Below are positions 1 through 8,897 of a stretch of 64,000 bases of DNA, one piece after another; the first letter of the stretch is position 1; each line of letters opens with the position of its first letter. Source of the DNA: Bifidobacterium bombi DSM 19703 (GTDB taxonomy: Bacteria > Actinomycetota > Actinomycetes > Actinomycetales > Bifidobacteriaceae); the NCBI RefSeq assembly GCF_000737845.1, contig NZ_ATLK01000001.1, forward strand, positions 682,001 to 746,000. The letters run 5' to 3'. The notes beneath the pieces are model-generated. The model had not been told where the DNA came from. It was given only the letters and a program-made list of their open reading frames with translations, and did not search any database. A program made the position numbers and the translations under genes.

Positions 1-2
1 TA

Positions 3-1205
3 TGGCTGCTGTCTGACGTGTTCCGTGTCTTCGGAGTAAGTCTGGGCTGGGCGGTGATGCTGACGATAGGAATCGGTGTCGGCGTCATTGTCGCCCTCAT
101 CGCCGCGTTTTGCCAATCCAAAGGATTCAGGCGCGTGCTCAGTGCAATCATGGTCGTCATATCACTTCTGACATGCGCGTTGAAGGTGGACGGCATCTAC
201 GGCGAATACACGACCTTAGGATCGTTATTCGGAATTTCGCAATTCTCCCCTCTCAATTCCGACACGGTCACTACGAAGCCCGCGATGAGCATCAAACAAT
301 GGCATGAACTTGCCAAGCACAGGCAGCTTCCGAACATGCCGGAAAAAGGCGAAGTCCATTCGGTGTCCATACCGAACACCCATTCGAACTTCCGGGCGCG
401 AAAAGCCAACGTCTATCTTCCGCCCGCAGCCTTGAGCGCCGAACCGCCGGCTTTGCCGGTCATGGTTGTCATGGCGGGACAGCCGGGGAACACGGACCGC
501 TTCTTTACCGCCGGACAATTGGGCAAAATGCTCAATACCTATGCCTCGAAGCACGATGGCCTGGCACCGATAGCAGTGTCGCCCGATCAGAACGGCACCT
601 TGCTGAACAATTCACTGTGCTCGGACACGCGGCAGGGAGGAAACGCCGAGACTTACATCACCGAGGACGTTACGGAATGGATTAAGGACACATTGCCCGT
701 TGCGACCAAACCACAGGACTGGCTCATCGGCGGTTTCTCTCAGGGGGCAACCTGCAGCACGCAACTGGGTCCAGCCCATCCGGACATCTATGGACACATC
801 TTCTCCGCAGGTGGCGAAATAGAGCCTGTCAGCGGATCGCACAAGTCGACGCTGAAACGCTATTTCAATTCGGATGAGAAAGCGTACAGAAAGCATGTAC
901 CGACCTACATCATAGCGAACAGCGGATCAGACAAACAATCATGGTTCAGCATTGCGGGCAAATGGGACAAACGCTCACAGAAGAACCAGATGACGATTGT
1001 GAAGGCGGCCATGGAAGCTGGTATGAGCACCACCACCGTCGTCACAAAAGAATCGGGACATGATTGGCACACCGTGCAAGCGGGCATGCTGCCGATGATT
1101 GACTTCTTCGGCGAAGAAAGCGGCCTAGGCAGCACAGGCAAGACTATCTCGGAGTATCCGAACCTCGATGTCATCGATTCTCGTACCACTGCAAGGAGGG
1201 ACTGA
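3..1205 (+). CDS. Membrane-anchored alpha/beta hydrolase (esterase D-like), 5' end cut by window edge
   Basis: The reading frame is open to the left edge, so the true start probably lies outside the window; a GTG at 18 is the first possible internal start. The N-terminus has two or three hydrophobic segments, followed by an extracytoplasmic alpha/beta-hydrolase domain. The nucleophile elbow is GGFSQG (Ser near codon 245) and the likely catalytic His is in ESGHDWH near the C-terminus. The gene ends one base before the start of the downstream MprF-like gene, so the two are almost certainly cotranscribed. In other Gram-positives, esterases paired with aminoacyl-phosphatidylglycerol synthases hydrolyse aminoacyl-PG. 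That role is inferred here from context only; the family is broad. Confidence 0.8.
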   Translation, partial: WLLSDVFRVFGVSLGWAVMLTIGIGVGVIVALIAAFCQSKGFRRVLSAIMVVISLLTCALKVDGIYGEYTTLGSLFGISQFSPLNSDTVTTKPAMSIKQWHELAKHRQLPNMPEKGEVHSVSIPNTHSNFRARKANVYLPPAALSAEPPALPVMVVMAGQPGNTDRFFTAGQLGKMLNTYASKHDGLAPIAVSPDQNGTLLNNSLCSDTRQGGNAETYITEDVTEWIKDTLPVATKPQDWLIGGFSQGATCSTQLGPAHPDIYGHIFSAGGEIEPVSGSHKSTLKRYFNSDEKAYRKHVPTYIIANSGSDKQSWFSIAGKWDKRSQKNQMTIVKAAMEAGMSTTTVVTKESGHDWHTVQAGMLPMIDFFGEESGLGSTGKTISEYPNLDVIDSRTTARRD

Positions 1206-1206
1206 C

Positions 1207-3975
1207 ATGAGCGGCAAAGTGAAAGAACCATCGAGCTGGCATATCCTCGGCAAAGACCTGAAGCAATGGATGCTCGACCACGCCTTCGCCATCGGCTGCG
1301 CGCTGTTGTTCCTCATAGCCAACATCGCCCATTCGATCTGGAAGGCCGCAAAGCACATCCACGCCGATCCAAATGGACATAGTCTAAGCTTCTCAAGAAC
1401 ATACTTGGAGAATCATTTACGGCCAGGCGCAATGTCTCCCAAGCCCAAGGAGCCCGGCCTCATCTCGTGGATCATGCACACTGTGGAATCCCTCGTGTTC
1501 GTGCATGGAATACTGCTCCTGATTATCTATTTCCTGCTTATCCTGGTGATTCTCAGCGTGGCGCAATCACATCTGGGCGCTTGGAGAACCGTGGGAACCT
1601 CTATCGTCACGGCGTTGCTCGGTTCATTTATAGGTCTGGGAATCTGCTATCTGGTAAGCCAGACAGTACACGGCTGGATCAGGCTGGACAGGATTCCGAT
1701 TCTGTTGTCACCGTTGACTCTCATCATCGGCCCTCTTATGGCCGAAAGCGCTTTTGAATCCGTGTTGTGGAAACGCCGCATCGTGCTCATCAGTTACACC
1801 TTTGTAGGCACATTGCTGCTTTTTAGCGGCAATCCTGGAGATTATTGCAACCTTGCCGCCGCAGTCGTGGGGCATGTCATGGGATTGATGATGCATGGGC
1901 GCGACGGAGAACGTGTCCATTGGCAGCGAGGCACGGATTACGAGATACGACGCCTGTTCGCTTTTGTACAGGTCGTGCTCGCCATAGGGCCGATTCTCTC
2001 CATCACATCTACGTCGCGCTTCGGTTTGTTAACGACGATGGGATTGTTCACATCCTCGCTGCTCGATGGATCGTCATTCGTCACCGCATGTGGAGCGAAC
2101 CAGACGTTGCACAGCTGCATCATCATCACAGGGCAGCACAGCGTGGCCTTACTCGGTCTGTGGCTGCACATCCTGTTGCCGGTGGCCGCGCTGGGGCTCG
2201 TGGCTTGGGGACTATACCACGGGCGCAAAGCCGCGGCTTGGACAAGCATCGCCGTCAATGGTTTAGTAGTCCTTTTCACCATCGTGTACTACGTCATATT
2301 CCCACTGACCATCACGACATCAAACATGGAGACTACGCGGCGCTATGCCACCATGCCGGCATTCGTCGTCACAGCGCTCCCCTCGCTGCTGCTTATCATC
2401 TTCATGACACGTGAGCTGGCGCATTTCCAGGTGCCGACTGGAAAGACACGGGTCCGCACGGGATTGGGCGCAATGGTGGCCTCGTTGATTGCAACGAGTG
2501 CCGTCTACGCTCTGTTTGCATTGTCATGGCCTTCGTCCTTCTTCCCCAAACCCACGGTGAAGCTGCTCGCACTGGACATGCTCAGAAGGATACTTCCCCT
2601 CGGATTCGGTGGGCGTCAATCGACGCTCATCCGGCCACGGACGATGGCGGCCACGCTCATCGGCACCGGCATGACGGTGATCTTCTGGTTGACCGTGCTC
2701 ATTGTCTTCATCTTCTGGTTCAGGGACAACATTTCCCCAGATGCGCAAGACAGAACTCGGGCAAACTCCCTTGTCGAGCTGGGCGGGGACTCGATGAGTT
2801 TCATGACCACTTGGGAAGACAATCACTATTGGTTTTCCCCGACGGGTCGCTCGGCCATAGCTTACCGTGTCATGCACAGCATCGCACTGACCGTCACAGG
2901 ACCTTTCGGAGCTCGGGACGAGTACATGCGAGACCTTGATGACTTCACTGCCTACTGCGATGAGCATGGATGGTCCCCCGCTTTCTACGCCGTACACGAG
3001 GATCAGAAGGATGCTCTGCAGCAGCACGGGTTCTCGTCAATCCAAGTAGGCACGGAGATGGTCATCGACCCGAATGCCTGGCAGACCCGCGGGCACAAGT
3101 GGCAGGACATCCGAACCGCCATCAACAAAGCGAAGCGCGACGGCATCGTCGATGTGCTCTGCACGTACGACAGCGCAGGATTCGATGTCCAGCAGCAGAT
3201 TGTTGAGATATCGGAACAGTGGGCACAGCTCAAGGCTTTACCCGAGATGAAGTTCACTTTGGGAGGCGTGGAGGAACTGCGCGACCCGCGTGTGGCTCTA
3301 CTCTATGCCATCGATTCGAAGGGCGTCGTCCTTGGAGTCACCAGTTGGCTGCCGACCTACCGCAACGGGAAAGTAATCGGCTGGACACTTGATTTCATGC
3401 GCCACCGGACGGATAGCCCGAACGGCATCATGGAGTTTCTCATAGCCCGTATGGCCGAGCGTCTGCGAGACGAAGGGGCCTCGGACCCCGAGCATGCTGT
3501 GGAATTCATGAGCCTTTCCGCTGCGCCTCTTGCAGGAATGGGCGAGGGACGAGGAAAGACCGTTCAGATCCATGCCGACGCTACGGGCGCAAACGAGACT
3601 TCTATGCAGCAGAAAAAGGCTGAATCTGTCACGAACGAGACCGAGACCCAGCCAGCTGCTTCCAAGCAAGACGATCGCAAGGAAGGCCCTGACCTCAGAA
3701 ACGGGAGGACCAGCGGAACCGAAATCATCGAGCACGCGCTTCAAATTGTGGCGGACGTCCTGGAACCGGCTTATGGGTTCAAATCACTGTTCTTCTTCAA
3801 ACGCAAGTTCCAACCGACACCTGCGCCCGTTTATATCTGCTACCCTGATTCATCCAAACTCGCACAGATCGGCATCACCGTCGTCAGCGCATATGTGCCG
3901 GAGCTTAAACCGAATCAGGTCGTGGACGTATTGAAGACGATGACGGAGAAAAAGGACGAGACCAAGGAGAAATAG
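1207..3975 (+). CDS. MprF-like aminoacyl-phosphatidylglycerol synthase/flippase (DUF2156)
   Basis: This 922-residue protein has a polytopic membrane N-terminal half (about residues 30-510, roughly a dozen hydrophobic segments) and a cytoplasmic C-terminal DUF2156 domain from about residue 515. That domain is the GNAT-like fold that transfers an aminoacyl group from tRNA to phosphatidylglycerol. The ATG at 1207 is chosen because AAGGAGG lies 8 bases upstream; an in-frame start at 1168 would overlap the upstream gene and has no such site. The C-terminal domain is interrupted by a hydrophilic, low-complexity insert at about residues 779-835. The amino acid used (Lys, Ala or another) cannot be read from the sequence. 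Such enzymes lower membrane negative charge and protect against cationic peptides. Pairing with the upstream esterase suggests a make-and-break cycle for aminoacyl lipids. Confidence 0.85.
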   Translation: MSGKVKEPSSWHILGKDLKQWMLDHAFAIGCALLFLIANIAHSIWKAAKHIHADPNGHSLSFSRTYLENHLRPGAMSPKPKEPGLISWIMHTVESLVFVHGILLLIIYFLLILVILSVAQSHLGAWRTVGTSIVTALLGSFIGLGICYLVSQTVHGWIRLDRIPILLSPLTLIIGPLMAESAFESVLWKRRIVLISYTFVGTLLLFSGNPGDYCNLAAAVVGHVMGLMMHGRDGERVHWQRGTDYEIRRLFAFVQVVLAIGPILSITSTSRFGLLTTMGLFTSSLLDGSSFVTACGANQTLHSCIIITGQHSVALLGLWLHILLPVAALGLVAWGLYHGRKAAAWTSIAVNGLVVLFTIVYYVIFPLTITTSNMETTRRYATMPAFVVTALPSLLLIIFMTRELAHFQVPTGKTRVRTGLGAMVASLIATSAVYALFALSWPSSFFPKPTVKLLALDMLRRILPLGFGGRQSTLIRPRTMAATLIGTGMTVIFWLTVLIVFIFWFRDNISPDAQDRTRANSLVELGGDSMSFMTTWEDNHYWFSPTGRSAIAYRVMHSIALTVTGPFGARDEYMRDLDDFTAYCDEHGWSPAFYAVHEDQKDALQQHGFSSIQVGTEMVIDPNAWQTRGHKWQDIRTAINKAKRDGIVDVLCTYDSAGFDVQQQIVEISEQWAQLKALPEMKFTLGGVEELRDPRVALLYAIDSKGVVLGVTSWLPTYRNGKVIGWTLDFMRHRTDSPNGIMEFLIARMAERLRDEGASDPEHAVEFMSLSAAPLAGMGEGRGKTVQIHADATGANETSMQQKKAESVTNETETQPAASKQDDRKEGPDLRNGRTSGTEIIEHALQIVADVLEPAYGFKSLFFFKRKFQPTPAPVYICYPDSSKLAQIGITVVSAYVPELKPNQVVDVLKTMTEKKDETKEK

Positions 3976-4080
3976 GATAGACCACTGAGGTGTCGCAGGC
4001 GATTTGACCTGATTGTCGGACTAAGGGCACAGGACGTGTTCCTCGCGGGAAACGCGATGAAGAGTCGGAGACATTCCCAA

Positions 4081-4129
4081 GGCCCCCTCGGCAAGTGGCG
4101 TTGCATGCGATCAATGCCACGAAGGGGCC
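4081..4129. other. Stable two-part hairpin downstream of the mprF-like gene
   Basis: The outer arms GGCCCC (4081-4086) and GGGGCC (4124-4129) enclose a 9-bp inner stem (4095-4103 with 4112-4120, one G-T pair) and an 8-base loop. No U-run follows on either strand, so it is not a classical intrinsic terminator. It may protect the mprF transcript 3' end or insulate the tRNA gene. Confidence 0.45.
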
Positions 4130-4217
4130 ATAGCGTCATGGTAACTTATCCATGACGTTGGGACTTCCCGTGGAACCTTCAAGGGTCTGCACTTCCCCAT
4201 ATACTTGACTATCGCAA

Positions 4218-4294
4218 GGCTCCGTAGCTCAGCTGGATAGAGCAACTGACTTCTAATCTGTAGGTCGCGAGTTCGAATCTCGCCGGAGTCACCA
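4218..4294 (+). tRNA. tRNA-Arg (anticodon UCU)
   Basis: The full cloverleaf can be drawn: acceptor GGCTCCG pairs with CGGAGTC, the D arm is GCTC/GAGC, the anticodon loop is CTTCTAA (anticodon TCT), the T loop is TTCGAAT, and the CCA end is encoded. The anticodon stem ACTGA/TCTGT has one T-T mismatch at the 29-41 pair, which is slightly unusual. It reads AGA codons. Confidence 0.95.
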
Positions 4295-4362
4295 ATCGGT
4301 CTCATGTGTGTGGATCGGTTTATGCCGATGGCACCGCAACAAGACGGAGAAGCAAAGAAAGC

Positions 4363-4680
4363 ATGGAGATGTCACAGAAAAAACTCAACAAAAGGCAGAT
4401 CAGGCAATTGCGAGGACTTGCGAACAAGCTTGAGCCCATGCTTTGGATAGGTTCGAACGGACTGACCGACGCCATCGTCAGGCAGGCGAGCGAAACGCTG
4501 GAAAGCCATGAACTTCTCAAGTGCGCACTCCAGGAAAGTTGCCCCGTTGACGAGAAAGAGGTCAGCGAGTTGCTTTCGGGCCAAATCGGAGCGCAGGTCA
4601 TCCAAGTGATTGGCCATCGTTTTGTGCTGTATCGTCCAACGCAAAAGCCCGGCGTGAAAACCATCGATCTGGTCCGATGA
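4363..4680 (+). CDS. YhbY-family (CRM domain) RNA-binding protein
   Basis: This small 105-residue protein is a single CRM/YhbY domain. The family signature is visible in the N-terminal LNKRQIRQLRGLANKLEP stretch, the WIGSNGLTD loop (the GxxG-like RNA-binding turn), and the C-terminal IGHRFVLYRP. Family members bind pre-ribosomal particles and are thought to act in large-subunit assembly. The ATG at 4363 is chosen because GGAGA lies upstream and the domain begins right after it; an earlier ATG at 4306 lies almost against the tRNA and would add a non-conserved leader. The ATG at 4369 is a close alternative. The gene lies alone between a tRNA and the convergent mevalonate operon. Confidence 0.85.
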   Translation: MEMSQKKLNKRQIRQLRGLANKLEPMLWIGSNGLTDAIVRQASETLESHELLKCALQESCPVDEKEVSELLSGQIGAQVIQVIGHRFVLYRPTQKPGVKTIDLVR

Positions 4681-4755
4681 CACTGCGCACACCGGTCTTC
4701 CGCTTTGCCGCTATCGTGCGGTCATGACTGGTCGGACGGTTGCGAGGAATCGTCG

Positions 4756-5952
4756 TCAACGGTACAACCGCTGGTGACGGTCCAGTCCGGTCAGATAGTG
4801 AGGCGCATCAAAGTCGCTGCGTTCAAGAACCTGCCGTGACCCATCCTGCACGAGACCGGCATTGAAAACACGCTCATACTCCTCTACGCAGAGCTTGGTG
4901 CGTCCTTCCAACATGGCACGATGCCCGGCCGAGTTCAACTCGGATTGGAATCCCGAGCAAAGCTTTCCGAAGAACAATTCTGCTTCCGAGCCCGAGCCAT
5001 AGCTGAACAGCCCCATCCTGTCTCCCGGGCGAAGACTTGAATCGTTCTCCAACAGTGAGATGAGTCCCAGATATAGCGATCCGGTGTAGATGTTGCCCAC
5101 CTGCCTTCCATAACGAATGCTGTCTTCGAAGCGATTCGCAAGGCGACCATAATCATCGTCCGTCATCATACCTTGCAATGTTCGCAAACCTTTACGCCCC
5201 ATTTTCGAAAAAGGAATATGGAAGAGCTGTGCCGCCAGTCCCTCCGGACAAGTCAACCCCATCTGCGAGGCACGGTTCCATGCATCCCGGAACATGGCAA
5301 GATAAACCTCTTCAGAGTATTTGCCTTGCGCAAAGGCCACCGTCGAATAGTTCGGACGCCAGAAATCGTAAGTGCTTCGACTGGCCACTACGGTCCCAGG
5401 CTCTATGGCGAGCACCGTGGGGTCCGCCGAAACGATCATCGCCACCGCGCCGGCACCCTGGGTGACCTCCCCCGGAGTGTCCAGACCATATCTGGCGATA
5501 TCGGAGGCGATGACCAAAGCCCGTCGGTCCGGGTGCGAACGCACAAAGTCCAACGCAACCATGAGACCAGCGGTCGCACCATAGCACGCTTCCTTGATTT
5601 CCATCACCCGCATTCCCTCGGGCAAAGCCAAGAGCTGATGCACGAACAGCGCCGCAGCTTTTGATTGGTCTATGCCTGATTCCGTACCAAGAACCAGGAG
5701 CCCAAGCGAAGCACGGGTGACATCATCCAGCAGAGGTTCGGCTGCATTGGCGCCCATGGATACGATGTCCTGATCGACAGGTGCGACCGCCATCCTCTCC
5801 TGCCCTATGCCGATAAGGTATTTGTCGGGATCGACACACCTGGCCCGTGCTAACTCAACAAGATCCACGTACTGATTCGGCGTATAGAAATTGAGTTTGT
5901 CAATGCCGAATCCGCGCGTCTCACGGTGCTCTTCACTCTCCAGGTTCCTCAT
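4756..5952 (-). CDS. mvaS: Hydroxymethylglutaryl-CoA synthase
   Basis: Condenses acetyl-CoA with acetoacetyl-CoA to give HMG-CoA, the second step of the mevalonate route to isoprenoids. The 398-residue length fits bacterial HMG-CoA synthases. The catalytic triad is visible: Glu91 in GTESGID, nucleophile Cys123 in KEACYGATAG, and His245 in FHIPFSKMGRK. The start is set at 5952, where an AAAGGA site lies about 7 bases upstream; a longer frame to 5988 lacks support. It is the last gene of a three-gene operon (thiolase, reductase, synthase), with 115 bases after mvaA. Identification is secure. Confidence 0.95.
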   Translation of the reverse strand: MRNLESEEHRETRGFGIDKLNFYTPNQYVDLVELARARCVDPDKYLIGIGQERMAVAPVDQDIVSMGANAAEPLLDDVTRASLGLLVLGTESGIDQSKAAALFVHQLLALPEGMRVMEIKEACYGATAGLMVALDFVRSHPDRRALVIASDIARYGLDTPGEVTQGAGAVAMIVSADPTVLAIEPGTVVASRSTYDFWRPNYSTVAFAQGKYSEEVYLAMFRDAWNRASQMGLTCPEGLAAQLFHIPFSKMGRKGLRTLQGMMTDDDYGRLANRFEDSIRYGRQVGNIYTGSLYLGLISLLENDSSLRPGDRMGLFSYGSGSEAELFFGKLCSGFQSELNSAGHRAMLEGRTKLCVEEYERVFNAGLVQDGSRQVLERSDFDAPHYLTGLDRHQRLYR

Positions 5953-6067
5953 GGATGTCCTTTCCTCTTTCACTTGTTCGGACCGCAATCCGGCTCACAC
6001 GAAACACCACGCTTCCAAGGCGATGCCAAAAACCACCATATGGCCCACGAATCAGGAATGCCTTCTT

Positions 6068-7336
6068 TCATGCACGTTCCCACCGCAGACCAGTCATATC
6101 GTCCGCCAGGACCGCCTTGGCTCGGCTTAGATCGGCGTGGGTCACGTCCTGACTCAATACGGAAACCACACGCTCTATCTGGCTCGTTTCCCTCGCTCCG
6201 GCCATCATGGCAAGACTGCGCAGCTGAAGATTCATATGCCCAGCCTGGATGCCGCGTGTGACCAACGCTCTCAGCGCGGCCATATTCGAAGCCAATCCAA
6301 CGCTTGCGGCTATGCCCATAAGCCTCTCGGCATCGGGATCCGCTAGTATCCTCATGGCCGTCTTAGCCACCGGAAGGGTTGATATTGCGCCACCTACGGC
6401 ACCTATCGGCATAGGAATGTCAATCACACCCACCAAACAGTCATTCTGAACGTCCCACTGCGTCCAGGTCCTATGATGTTCATTCAGTGCGGCATATGCC
6501 GCGGCGGCCACATTGCGGGTGTCATTGCCAGTGGCCAGTACCAAAGCATCTACTCCGTTCATGATCCCCTTGTTCTGTGTCACCGCGCGTTGCGGTGACA
6601 GCTGGGCGAAGCGTCCCGCTTGGACGATGCGCTGAGCTACCAGCGAGCCCTCCATACCTGAGGCCGGCAACTGGGAGAAAGGAAAACGCGCCGTGGCACG
6701 AGCTCTTTGCAGCGGCGCACTGTTGGAAAGGATGGCCATAAGCAACCTCAACTGTGAGGATGCCCGCTCGATATACCGTCCCACTGCCTCGCTGATTGTA
6801 TTGACCACGTTCGCACCCATGGCCTCACCGGGATTGATGGTGAGGCGGAACTCGACGATATCGGCCTCCGGGTATGTCACGACACACACATCCCGAAGTC
6901 CGCCGCCATGTTCTTCCAAACTGGGATGTGCATCCCTCGACACCTTCCGTATCGAATCGAGATGCGCCTCCAGAAATGCTTCAGGTCGCTCAAGATGCCC
7001 CAAGAACACCACTTGGCCGATCAGACCGCCCCGTTCCACGGAAGTGACGAATCCACCAGTGTCCCTGCACCGTTTGGCGGCGTTTCCCGCAGCCGCTATG
7101 ACGGAAGGCTCTTCGACCGCAAGTGGAACGGATGTGGGACGTCCATCGATGATAAAGTTCCGGGCTATCCCCAGAGGCACCGGGAACGCCCCCACCTGGT
7201 TCTCTATCATGTTGGCCGCCATCGCAGTGGGCAACCCGGGACCCTCGGCCAAGACGGAGGCCTCACGCTCTCCTAGCGAGCCTTCCCGCACCAGCTGGTC
7301 GATCCGTTCTTGCGTCGTCAATTCTTGGAACTTCAT
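6068..7336 (-). CDS. mvaA: Hydroxymethylglutaryl-CoA reductase, class II type
   Basis: Interconverts HMG-CoA and mevalonate with NAD(P)H. The 422-residue protein has the class II layout without a membrane anchor: Glu45 in the ENQVG substrate loop, GEAMGANVVNTISE in the dinucleotide-binding small domain, Lys in VTQNKGIMNG, Asp in ATGNDTRN, and the C-terminal flap His in QAGHMNLQ. The start at 7336 has AAGGAGA 6 bases upstream; the frame continues ten codons further with no ribosome site. Class II enzymes can run as biosynthetic or degradative. The position between thiolase and HMG-CoA synthase genes points to biosynthesis. Confidence 0.95.
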   Translation of the reverse strand: MKFQELTTQERIDQLVREGSLGEREASVLAEGPGLPTAMAANMIENQVGAFPVPLGIARNFIIDGRPTSVPLAVEEPSVIAAAGNAAKRCRDTGGFVTSVERGGLIGQVVFLGHLERPEAFLEAHLDSIRKVSRDAHPSLEEHGGGLRDVCVVTYPEADIVEFRLTINPGEAMGANVVNTISEAVGRYIERASSQLRLLMAILSNSAPLQRARATARFPFSQLPASGMEGSLVAQRIVQAGRFAQLSPQRAVTQNKGIMNGVDALVLATGNDTRNVAAAAYAALNEHHRTWTQWDVQNDCLVGVIDIPMPIGAVGGAISTLPVAKTAMRILADPDAERLMGIAASVGLASNMAALRALVTRGIQAGHMNLQLRSLAMMAGARETSQIERVVSVLSQDVTHADLSRAKAVLADDMTGLRWERA

Positions 7337-7468
7337 CGCCGATCTCCTTGCCAAACCACAATACATTATTTCAATCGTTCAGGCACATTCGTGCCCCAGC
7401 GTCGCACACCCGAGAAGGTTTGGCGCAGACAGCATGGTCACTCGAAACGCAACCCTAACGGGGCCTTT

Positions 7469-8644
7469 TCAGACGCATTCCACTTCCATGGCAATCGCCT
7501 GTCCTCCGCCTACGCAAAGCGCCGCGATACCGCGACGCAGACCCAAACGCCAAAGCCCATGAATCAGTGTGGTAAGTATGCGCGCACCTGACGCCCCCAG
7601 CGGATGCCCAAGGGCAATGGCACCGCCCGAAACGTTATAGCATTCGGGTTTGATTCCCAATTCACGCCGAACGACCAGAGCCTGACTGGCGAACGCCTCA
7701 TTGACCTCGAACAGGTCGATGTCATCGATGTCTTGCCCTGACCTGGCAAGCAGTCGCCGAACCGCCAATACCGGCGTATACCCCATGAGTTCCGGCTTAT
7801 AGCCGGATTCAGCATAGCCGGTGATACGTGCGAGCGCGTCCATTCCGAGTTCCCTAGCCCTGGCGGCGGTCGTCAGAATCAGAACACTGGCCCCATCACT
7901 GATGGGCGAGGCGTTGCCGGCCGTTACGGTGCCGTCAGAATCATACACTGGCTTCAGGGATTCCAAGGCCTCCAACGTGGTGTCTGGGCGAATGGCCTCA
8001 TCACGATGCAGACCAGCCACCGGGATGATCTCCTCATCGAAGCAGCCTGACTCACTGGCTTGCGCAGCGCGTTGCTGGGAGGACAAGGCGTATTCGTCGA
8101 TCTGCGCACGGTTGAGGTGAAATCTTACGGCAAGATTCTCCGCGGTGTGCCCTACCGGGTAACCGTGGAAAGCGTCGTTGAGTCCGTCTTCAAACAGACT
8201 GTCATCAAGCGCTGTCGTGTCAAACGACTTCTTGCCGGTACGCCTGGCCAGTGCCGGCGCATTGGACATGCTTTCCACTCCTCCGGCAACCACTACGGAG
8301 GCGTCTCCCATGAGCAGTGCGGATTGTGCCAGTCGCACAGCTTTCAGTCCCGAACCACACACCTGATTGACGCTCATGGCGGTCCCCGCCATATCGAAGC
8401 CGGCGTTCAGCTGCACCTGCCGTGCCACATTCTGGCCCTCACCCGCAGCGATGACGTTGCCCAATATCACCTGATCGACGACCCGGGGATCCACCCCACA
8501 AGATCGAACCACACCTTGGCACAGCAACGTAGCCAACCGAGTCGAATCCAAACGACTCAGCGCTCCACCGAACCTACCGATGGCCGTCCGTTTCGCCGCC
8601 ACTACCACGACGTCATCAGAAGCTAGGATCCCGTTCAAAGACAC
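7469..8644 (-). CDS. Acetyl-CoA C-acetyltransferase (thiolase)
   Basis: Makes acetoacetyl-CoA from two acetyl-CoA and is the first gene of the mevalonate operon. The 391-residue biosynthetic-type thiolase shows all three active-site elements: Cys96 in NQVCGSGLKA, His347 in ALGHPLGASG, and Cys377 in CVGGGQAIA. The start is uncertain: GTG at 8644 has its purine-rich site almost touching it, while a TTG at 8638 is better spaced from GGGAAGG; the difference is two residues. A divergent gene begins 253 bases away, so the operon promoter must lie between 8645 and 8897. I could not pick that promoter with confidence. Confidence 0.93.
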   Translation of the reverse strand: MSLNGILASDDVVVVAAKRTAIGRFGGALSRLDSTRLATLLCQGVVRSCGVDPRVVDQVILGNVIAAGEGQNVARQVQLNAGFDMAGTAMSVNQVCGSGLKAVRLAQSALLMGDASVVVAGGVESMSNAPALARRTGKKSFDTTALDDSLFEDGLNDAFHGYPVGHTAENLAVRFHLNRAQIDEYALSSQQRAAQASESGCFDEEIIPVAGLHRDEAIRPDTTLEALESLKPVYDSDGTVTAGNASPISDGASVLILTTAARARELGMDALARITGYAESGYKPELMGYTPVLAVRRLLARSGQDIDDIDLFEVNEAFASQALVVRRELGIKPECYNVSGGAIALGHPLGASGARILTTLIHGLWRLGLRRGIAALCVGGGQAIAMEVECV

Positions 8645-8897
8645 CTTCCCATCCCATGTCGTCCGAAAGAGTCAGGCTCCCCGGACGTCCTTCATGCATC
8701 CACCGATGCACGCGTGCCGTTTCTTGCCGTCAATACCATAAGGCATAGGAGGGCACCGAAACCCGATGTGCACGAAGCTTTTACCCCGCTTCACAAAATC
8801 TTCACACCCACCTGGGTCGAAAGCTGATGTGATAACGAATTCGTTCACTTCTCGGCCCAACGCAAAGAGTGTCTCAACTTTTCGTTAGCATCGAGTC

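Noticed and set aside
4306..4362. Upstream start for the YhbY-like gene at 4306
   Set aside because: It lies only 11 bases after the tRNA and adds a non-conserved leader without a ribosome site.
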